Of a stretch of DNA of 8,051 nucleotides, positions 1 through 5,041 are shown piece by piece. Each line of letters begins with the position of its first letter. The first letter of the stretch is position 1. Under the pieces are notes generated by a model. It did no database searches. It saw only the letters and a list, made by a program, of their open reading frames with translations, and was not told the origin of the DNA. The position numbers were made by a program, and so were the translations under genes. Source of the DNA: an uncultured Caryophanales bacterium (GTDB lineage Bacteria > Bacillota_I > Bacilli_A > RFN20 > CAG-826); contig CAMGZN010000047.1 in assembly GCA_946183335.1 (NCBI GenBank), forward strand, positions 1-8,051, read 5' to 3'.

Positions 1-1201
1 GCATAAATGTCGAATAAATCGAAATAATTGGGTGGAATCCACCACGAGATAAACCTCCAGAAAGAGTTGCCGCATGTTCTTCTGCTATACCGACATCTAA
101 ACTTCTTTCTGGGAATTGTTTTAAAACTTCATCTATTTCAGCCCCGACTGTTGTTGCTGGAGAGATTAAGAAAGCATCCTTATGTTTTTCCATCTCTTTT
201 AGAGATAATTCAGCAAAAACTTTTGACCAAGATACATTTTTAGAACTCTTTAACGGTTCACCATCTTGAACTTTAAATGGAGCAACACCGTGCCAAGATC
301 CTTTAATGTCATTTTCGGCTAATTCATAACCTTTACCTTTGGTAGTACAAACGTGTAGCACCACAGATTTCTCTGTATTTGATACGCGTTTGAACGCTTT
401 TTCAAGCTTACGAATATTGTGTCCATCAATTGGACCAATATAAGCAAAACCCATATCAGTAAAGATATTTGGAGATGTTAAATGACGTTTGAACCAGTTC
501 TTAATACGAAGAGTAAGATTATAAATCTTCTTACCCGCTTTAGTGCGAACCATCACACGGCGGTAACCGTATTTGATTCTGTTATATCCAGCAGCTGTAG
601 AAATCTTGCCGAAAGTTTTTGATAAAGCACCAACTGGCTTAGAAATTGACATACCATTATCATTTAAAATGATAACTACTTTGTGTTTGCCGGTCGCCAA
701 ATTGTTTAATCCTTCAAAGGCTAAGCCAGAAGGAATTGATCCATCGCCGATAAGAGCAATCACATTATATTTTTCACCCTTCAAATCACGAGCGATGGCA
801 AAGCCATTAGCAGCAGAAATTGATGTTGAAGAGTGACCAGCGTCGAAACAATCATAGACCGATTCATCGATTTTCTGAAAACCAGAAATGCCATTTGTTT
901 GGCGTAAGTTTTCTAATGGTCTTCCAGTAAGGATTTTATGTGTATAACATTGGTGACCAACGTCGAAAATGAGCTTATCCTTTGATAAATCAAAGAAATG
1001 TTCAATTGCGATTGTTAGTTCCACCACTCCGAGATTACTAGAAAGATGTCCACCGTTCTTAGCGGTACAGCGGATAATCTCCTTGCGAATATCATCAGCT
1101 AAAACATCAAGCTCAGAATAGGAAAGACTTTTCAAAAATGAAGGATCTTTGATTTCGTTGAGATTAATGTGTTTAACTTTGTTAACTTTACTCTTAGACA
1201 T
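1..1201 (-). CDS. dxs: 1-deoxy-D-xylulose-5-phosphate synthase (DXP synthase), C-terminal part outside window
   Basis: Dxs joins pyruvate and glyceraldehyde 3-phosphate into DXP using thiamine diphosphate, the first step of the MEP isoprenoid pathway, in the cytoplasm. I translated 400 codons from the ATG at 1201; the frame stays open to the window edge, so about 220 of the usual ~620 residues are missing. Visible family signatures in order are GGHLSSNLGVVELT (50-63, with H52), DVGHQCYTHKILTGR (80-94), AGHSSTSIS (121-129), the diphosphate-binding GDG (152-154) with NDN (180-182), GPIDGH (256-261), SWHGV (302-306), and DVGIAEEHAAT (369-379) with the likely catalytic Glu374. The visible part ends at YSTFM, where the family continues into the transketolase-like pyrimidine domain. 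KDPSFLKSLS (18-27) aligns with the Bacillus N-terminus, so this start adds about ten lysine-rich residues; no other start codon fits. Unusual residues are Gly183 in NDNGMS (normally NDNEMS) and EEH instead of EQH. No Shine-Dalgarno sequence precedes the ATG. Identity is very sure. Confidence 0.96.
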   Translation of the reverse strand, partial: MSKSKVNKVKHINLNEIKDPSFLKSLSYSELDVLADDIRKEIIRCTAKNGGHLSSNLGVVELTIAIEHFFDLSKDKLIFDVGHQCYTHKILTGRPLENLRQTNGISGFQKIDESVYDCFDAGHSSTSISAANGFAIARDLKGEKYNVIALIGDGSIPSGLAFEGLNNLATGKHKVVIILNDNGMSISKPVGALSKTFGKISTAAGYNRIKYGYRRVMVRTKAGKKIYNLTLRIKNWFKRHLTSPNIFTDMGFAYIGPIDGHNIRKLEKAFKRVSNTEKSVVLHVCTTKGKGYELAENDIKGSWHGVAPFKVQDGEPLKSSKNVSWSKVFAELSLKEMEKHKDAFLISPATTVGAEIDEVLKQFPERSLDVGIAEEHAATLSGGLSRGGFHPIISIYSTFM

Positions 1202-1254
1202 TTACTAATAATCTACTAAATAACTACTATAATCAATTACTAACTATTAAATAG
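1202..1254 (-). promoter_or_regulatory. A/T-rich xseB-dxs intergenic leader with imperfect repeat, no Shine-Dalgarno
   Basis: This 53-base gap is the longest in the window and is almost pure A/T. Read on the minus strand, no AGGAG-like sequence lies in the 20 bases before the dxs ATG, unlike tkt, aspS and xseB. On the plus strand it holds two related blocks, TACTAATAATCTACTAA at 1203-1219 and TACTATAATCAATTACTAA at 1225-1243, an imperfect tandem repeat built from TACTA words. A TATAGT hexamer on the minus strand resembles a -10 box, but I see no good -35 box at the right distance. A regulatory role is inference; chance similarity in A/T-rich DNA is a real alternative. Confidence 0.3.
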
Positions 1255-1257
1255 TTA
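1241..1257. repeat. Short inverted repeat over the xseB stop codon
   Basis: TAACTAT (1241-1247), a 3-base loop, and ATAGTTA (1251-1257) form perfect 7-base arms, and the right arm contains the xseB TAA stop. With one G-C pair it would be a weak hairpin and has no G/C stem plus T-tract, so it is not a convincing terminator. It may be chance in A/T-rich DNA. Confidence 0.35.
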
Positions 1258-1443
1258 TTTTTGTAATTCTCCGATTTTTGCTTCTGCTTCCTTTAAAGAC
1301 TTCTCAAGGGAGGAAATTAGCTTCTTTCCTTCCTCATAGAGCTTGATTGATTCTTCCAAAGGAAGAGTTTCTTTTTCAATCTTGTCAACAATCTCTTGTA
1401 GACGAGCGAGTGATTTTTCGAAATTGATTTGTTCGTTTGCCAT
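1255..1443 (-). CDS. xseB: Exodeoxyribonuclease VII small subunit
   Basis: XseB is the small, mostly helical subunit that binds the coiled coil of XseA several times over in exonuclease VII, a single-strand-specific DNase that cuts from either end and works in DNA repair and mismatch correction. The 62-residue protein is essentially all helix and carries the family pattern: NFEKSLARLQEIVDKIEKE (7-25), PLEESIKLYEEGKKL (28-42) and a final KEAEAKIGEL. It is shorter than the E. coli and Bacillus proteins (about 80-84 residues), mainly at the C-terminus. The ATG start has a good AAGGAG 8 bases upstream and lies 2 bases after the xseA stop, so both subunits would be made from one message. Identity is secure from sequence and from lying next to xseA. 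Confidence 0.95.
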   Translation of the reverse strand: MANEQINFEKSLARLQEIVDKIEKETLPLEESIKLYEEGKKLISSLEKSLKEAEAKIGELQK

Positions 1444-1445
1444 GG

Positions 1446-2645
1446 TTAGTTCTCCTTCTTAATCACTTTGGTTGTTATACAACCATCTTTTAGTTTAGTT
1501 TTAATTTCTTGGTCTAGTTGAACTTGCTTCACGCTTGTAACAACCTTACCATCTGATGTTTGCATAATCGCAAACCCTCTTGTAAGTACACTATCAATAG
1601 ATAGTGAATTGAGTTGTTTCTTGATCATCTCGATTTTGTCTTTACGAGACTGAATCATATAGAGCATTGCTTGCTCGAGTCTCTTTTTTGAATTATCCAC
1701 TTCAACTAAAGTTGTGGCATACATTGAACGTGGATTAATGAAGAATGCTCTATTTGCGAGAGATTCGAGTTTATGACGCATTAGCGTCAGGCGATTTCGC
1801 ATTGCTTCATCTAATCTGGAATTATCAACATCAACTCTTTGCATTACTTCGTGCATATCGATTGTTGATAAGATCGCTGCTCCTGTTGGGGTAGATGCTC
1901 TCGCATCTGCAACGTAATCAATCAGTGTGAAGTCAATTTCATGACCGACTGCCGCAATCACAGGGACAGGGAAGTTTGCGGCTGCGCGTACGAGTGCTTC
2001 ATCATTGAAGGCACTTAAATCTTCACTTGCTCCGCCACCTCGACCGATGATTAATGTATCAATATTTGATAATTCGGCCTTTTTTAGGGCTTTTAAGAGT
2101 TCTTTTGGAGCTTCACTACCTTGGACAAGGGATGGGAAGATTTTGAGCTCTACAAACGGGTTTCTAAGTCGAATGTTCTTTTCGATATCGCTTAGCGCCG
2201 CACTATTCGGAGCGCAGATCACTCCAATTGCTTGTGGGAATTGTTTGATCTCACGTTTACGTGACTGGTCAAATAATCCTTCACTTGCGAGCTTCTTTTT
2301 GAGCATTTCAAGCTCGAGAAGCTGTTGTCCAGCTCCAGCAAGCTCAATCGCTTGCGCGTAGAACTGGTATTCGCCGCGTGCTGGATACGTTGATACGTAA
2401 CCAACCGCGATAACTTCATCTCCATCTTTAATTGGTCCTTGGATATACTTTGTATACTCACCAAACATCACTGCTCTAATCGATGAGTTTTCGTCTTTCA
2501 GAGTAAAGTAGATGTGACCGTTAGAATATGGTTTGAAGTTTGATACTTCTCCTTTCAGTTTTAAACCACGTAACGAAATATCAGCATCAAACTTTTGTTT
2601 GATATAACGGTTTAGGCTAGTAACAGAGTACAAAGTTAAATTCAC
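1446..2645 (-). CDS. xseA: Exodeoxyribonuclease VII large subunit
   Basis: XseA is the catalytic subunit of exonuclease VII. The 399-residue protein has an N-terminal OB-fold for single-stranded DNA (about 1-105; GEVSNFKPYSNGHIYFTLKD at 32-51), then the nuclease domain with GVICAPNSAALSDI (141-154), GRGGGASEDLSAFND (201-215), AAVGHEIDFTLIDYVAD (231-247) and RASTPTGAA (249-257). A long helical region that should bind XseB follows, then the closing TRGFAIM segment. It is about 50 residues shorter than E. coli (456) and Bacillus (448) XseA, mostly in the coiled-coil part, while the conserved nuclease motifs are intact. The start is GTG, overlapping the nusB TGA stop as GTGA. No clear Shine-Dalgarno sequence precedes it, so translation is probably coupled to nusB. 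The N-terminus LYSVTSLNRYIKQKF matches the family at this start. Confidence 0.96.
   Translation of the reverse strand: MNLTLYSVTSLNRYIKQKFDADISLRGLKLKGEVSNFKPYSNGHIYFTLKDENSSIRAVMFGEYTKYIQGPIKDGDEVIAVGYVSTYPARGEYQFYAQAIELAGAGQQLLELEMLKKKLASEGLFDQSRKREIKQFPQAIGVICAPNSAALSDIEKNIRLRNPFVELKIFPSLVQGSEAPKELLKALKKAELSNIDTLIIGRGGGASEDLSAFNDEALVRAAANFPVPVIAAVGHEIDFTLIDYVADARASTPTGAAILSTIDMHEVMQRVDVDNSRLDEAMRNRLTLMRHKLESLANRAFFINPRSMYATTLVEVDNSKKRLEQAMLYMIQSRKDKIEMIKKQLNSLSIDSVLTRGFAIMQTSDGKVVTSVKQVQLDQEIKTKLKDGCITTKVIKKEN
1452..1457 (-). promoter_or_regulatory. Ribosome binding site of xseB
   Basis: AAGGAG on the minus strand lies inside the last codons of xseA, 8 bases before the xseB ATG at 1443, and fixes that start. 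Confidence 0.85.
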
Positions 2646-3049
2646 AAGACGTTATCCAGGATGGCGTTAACAAATTTGTAATCCGATTCGTCAAGGTATT
2701 TCTTCGATAATCGGATTGCAACATCAATGATGACTCTTTTAGAGTCTTTTCCTTCAATTTGATAGTGGGTGTAGCTCATTAAGAGGATTGCTTGTTCAAG
2801 ACGGTTTAAGCGGGAGAACTTCCATTTTGGCATCTTCGCTTGGTAGATAGCCTCGATTTCATCAATATGACTTAATGATTTCACTACAACTTGCTTAGCA
2901 AAAAGGGAAATATCGTTAAAAGGCGTTTCGAAAATAGACTCCATCATCTCTTCAATGGAAAATTCATCAGACAACGAAATATGGGTCAATGCATCATAGA
3001 TGCAGACCATAATTAATTCGTTTTCTTTGTTTCGAGAGACCTTAGGCAT
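2642..3049 (-). CDS. nusB: Transcription antitermination factor NusB
   Basis: NusB binds boxA RNA with NusE (ribosomal protein S10) and helps RNA polymerase read through rRNA operons. The 135-residue all-helical protein has the usual length and layout. The C-terminal half is the clearest: PKWKFSRLNRLEQAILLMSYTH (74-95) matches the family NWKLDRIANVDRAILRLA block, and RVIIDVAIRLSKKY with DYKFVNAILDNVL matches the NEAIELAKQF and KFVNGVLSNI blocks. The N-terminal half is more divergent; the family RRTAREKALQALFQ segment appears as VSRNKENELIMVCIYDAL. The ATG touches the tkt stop directly (TAAATG), with an A-rich AAAAAAGGA 12 bases upstream. The TGA stop overlaps the xseA GTG, and an in-frame TAA follows one codon later. 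NusB also heads this gene group in Bacillus. Confidence 0.94.
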   Translation of the reverse strand: MPKVSRNKENELIMVCIYDALTHISLSDEFSIEEMMESIFETPFNDISLFAKQVVVKSLSHIDEIEAIYQAKMPKWKFSRLNRLEQAILLMSYTHYQIEGKDSKRVIIDVAIRLSKKYLDESDYKFVNAILDNVL

Positions 3050-5011
3050 TTATTCAGCTAATCCTTTTTTGACAAATGAAGCGACATTTTCAGCAGTAAA
3101 GCCATAAGCTTTGATTGCTTCTTTAGCTGGGGCGCTGGTGCCAAATGAGTCAACACTCATGACATGATCAGCGTATTTATACCAACCAAAGCTGGAAAGC
3201 ATTTCCACTGCAAAGACTTTGTCTTTACTAACACCAAAAACAGATTTTTGGTATTCTTTTGGTTGTTTTTCAAAATCAAACCAAGAAGGCATTGAGACGA
3301 CACGGACATCAATTCCTTCTGTTTTAAGAAGTTTTTTAGCTTCGCAAGCTAGGGAAACTTCACTACCTGTTGCAACAATCGTTGCATCAATATGTTTTTC
3401 TTCCTTATCAATGACATAAGCACCTTTAAAGACTTCGCTATATTTGCTGCCTAAAAGAGGTAATCCTTGACGAGAAAGAATTAAAGCTGTTGGAGTTTCT
3501 TTTGAACGAAGAGCAATTTCCCATGCCGCGTATGTTTCGTTCACATCACATGGACGGATAACGTTCATGTTTGGAATACTTCTTAGCATAGCTAAGTGTT
3601 CAATTGGTTGATGGGTTGGACCATCTTCGCCAACAGCGATGGTATCATGGGAGAAAAGGTAAATAGCTGGTAATTTAGAAAGAGCAGCCATACGAATGGC
3701 GGATTTCATGTAGTCAGAGAAAACAAGGAAGCATCCAACATAGGTCTTTAGACCTCCATGGAGAAGCATACCGTTTTGAGCACTGGCCATTTCGAATTCA
3801 CGAATACCCCAGTTGACATTGCGTCCCTTTGGAGTTTTTGGCGTGAAATCAACACCATCTTTAATATGAGTCATGACTGAACCAGCAACGTCAGCCGATC
3901 CACCCATTAAAAATGGGATCTTGTTGTAGAGCTCATTTAGAGCTTTTCCGGAACTGACACGTGTGGAATCAGCGTTTTCGTTAAATTTAGGGGCTTTTTT
4001 GAAGTAACTAGAGACATCACCGCTTAAAGCGCGTTCAAATTTCTTGGCGGCTCCTGGATGAGCAACTTTCCATTCATTGACTTTGGCGTCATAAGCTTTA
4101 TGGGCTTCTATACCACGTTTAGCAAATGAATTCTTAAATTCATCATAAACTTCTTGAGGAATGGTGAATGCTGGATAATTAAATCCATAGAAAGCTTTTG
4201 CTTTCGCACCATCTTCTTCACCGAGTGGGTTGCCATGAACTTTGCATGTACCTTGTTTTTCACTACCATAACCAATCACTGTATGAACAATGATCAACGT
4301 TGGTTTGGATTTGGATTGTTTTGCTTTAGCAAGAGCAGCATCGATTGCGTCGACATCATTTCCATCCATTACTTCAAGGACATTCCACTCAGAAGCTTTG
4401 AAGCGGTTTTTAACATTTTCAGAGAAGGATAAATCAAGTCCTCCATCAAGCGTGACAGCATTACTGTCATAGATGAGAATAAGTTTGTTTAGTTTCTGGT
4501 GTCCGGCAAGAGAGATGGCTTCTTGTGAAAGACCTTCTTGGAGACATCCATCACCGCATAACACATATGTGTAGTGATTACATAAGACTTTTCCTTGCGG
4601 GTATTGGTGTGCAACAGCACGTTCTGCCATTGCCATACCGACAGCTTGTGCAATACCTTGTCCTAATGGACCGCTTGTCGCGTCAACACCGCATGTGTGC
4701 TTAAACTCTGGGTGTCCTGGAGTTAAGCTTCCGAGTTGACGGAAAGCTTTAAGGTCATCCATGGATACATTGTATCCAGACACATGAAGCATTGTGTAAA
4801 GAAGGGAACTGGCGTGACCAGCACTTAATACAAATCGATCACGGTTAAACCATGTTGGATCCTTTGGATCAGCGACTAAATGACGTGTCCAAAGAGTGTA
4901 AAGGATTGGAGCACTGCCAAGCGCCATTCCTGGATGACCAGATTTGGCTTTGTTCACAACATCGATACACATGGATCGAATGGCTGCAACAGATAGTTCT
5001 TTTTGATTCAT
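3050..5011 (-). CDS. tkt: Transketolase
   Basis: Transketolase moves two-carbon units between sugar phosphates in the non-oxidative pentose phosphate pathway, using thiamine diphosphate and a divalent metal, as a cytoplasmic dimer. The 653-residue protein is full length (E. coli TktA 663) with three domains. The diphosphate-binding domain has KSGHPG (23-28, H26), SAGHASSLLY (63-72, H66), TPGHPEF (97-103, H100), GDGCLQEG (153-160) and DSN (182-184), the metal/cofactor GDG...N motif. The substrate loop HGNPLG (259-264) follows. The pyrimidine domain has NWGIREFEMA (400-409, probable catalytic Glu405), LVFSDYM (429-435) and SHDTIAVGEDGPTHQP (454-469, H455, D463, H467). The C-terminal domain begins near 530 and includes ATGSEVSLA and SFGTSAP. 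All known active-site residues I can place are present. The ATG has AAGGAG 7 bases upstream. It lies 27 bases after aspS and touches nusB, suggesting co-transcription. Confidence 0.97.
   Translation of the reverse strand: MNQKELSVAAIRSMCIDVVNKAKSGHPGMALGSAPILYTLWTRHLVADPKDPTWFNRDRFVLSAGHASSLLYTMLHVSGYNVSMDDLKAFRQLGSLTPGHPEFKHTCGVDATSGPLGQGIAQAVGMAMAERAVAHQYPQGKVLCNHYTYVLCGDGCLQEGLSQEAISLAGHQKLNKLILIYDSNAVTLDGGLDLSFSENVKNRFKASEWNVLEVMDGNDVDAIDAALAKAKQSKSKPTLIIVHTVIGYGSEKQGTCKVHGNPLGEEDGAKAKAFYGFNYPAFTIPQEVYDEFKNSFAKRGIEAHKAYDAKVNEWKVAHPGAAKKFERALSGDVSSYFKKAPKFNENADSTRVSSGKALNELYNKIPFLMGGSADVAGSVMTHIKDGVDFTPKTPKGRNVNWGIREFEMASAQNGMLLHGGLKTYVGCFLVFSDYMKSAIRMAALSKLPAIYLFSHDTIAVGEDGPTHQPIEHLAMLRSIPNMNVIRPCDVNETYAAWEIALRSKETPTALILSRQGLPLLGSKYSEVFKGAYVIDKEEKHIDATIVATGSEVSLACEAKKLLKTEGIDVRVVSMPSWFDFEKQPKEYQKSVFGVSKDKVFAVEMLSSFGWYKYADHVMSVDSFGTSAPAKEAIKAYGFTAENVASFVKKGLAE
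3062..3070 (-). promoter_or_regulatory. Possible ribosome binding site of nusB
   Basis: AAAAAAGGA on the minus strand, inside the tkt 3' end, sits 12 bases before the nusB ATG. That is longer than the usual 5-9, so initiation may depend partly on ribosomes finishing tkt. Confidence 0.45.
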
Positions 5012-5018
5012 CTTTTTT

Positions 5019-5024
5019 CTCCTT
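5019..5024 (-). promoter_or_regulatory. Ribosome binding site of tkt
   Basis: AAGGAG on the minus strand lies 7 bases before the tkt ATG at 5011, a near-ideal site in the short aspS-tkt gap. Confidence 0.88.
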
Positions 5025-5041
5025 AATTAATGAATTAATTA
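5024..5041. repeat. A/T-only inverted repeat over the aspS stop codon
   Basis: TAATTAAT (5024-5031), GA, and ATTAATTA (5034-5041) form perfect 8-base arms made only of A and T. The right arm contains the aspS TAA stop, and the left arm ends at the tkt ribosome binding site. It is too weak for a terminator. It could be chance, or a protein-binding or mild RNA-folding element. Confidence 0.35.

Noticed and set aside
28..836. Plus-strand reading frames at 28-243 and 573-836
   Set aside because: They are opposite dxs, whose continuous frame with all expected motifs I translated through this stretch.
1221..1236. Possible dxs promoter with a TATAGT -10-like box on the minus strand
   Set aside because: No acceptable -35 hexamer lies 16-18 bases upstream, and TATAGT-like words are frequent in such A/T-rich DNA. 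Mentioned only as part of the leader.
2005..2361. 118-codon plus-strand reading frame antisense to xseA
   Set aside because: It lies wholly opposite conserved xseA codons and its translation is low-complexity Ser/Ala/Pro-rich with no recognisable family.
2732..2746. Hairpin GACTCT-TTT-AGAGTC in nusB, and similar 6-base-arm hairpins at 2251-2264 and 6642-6656
   Set aside because: They are short, inside coding sequence, at a frequency expected by chance; none is followed by a T-tract in the direction of transcription.
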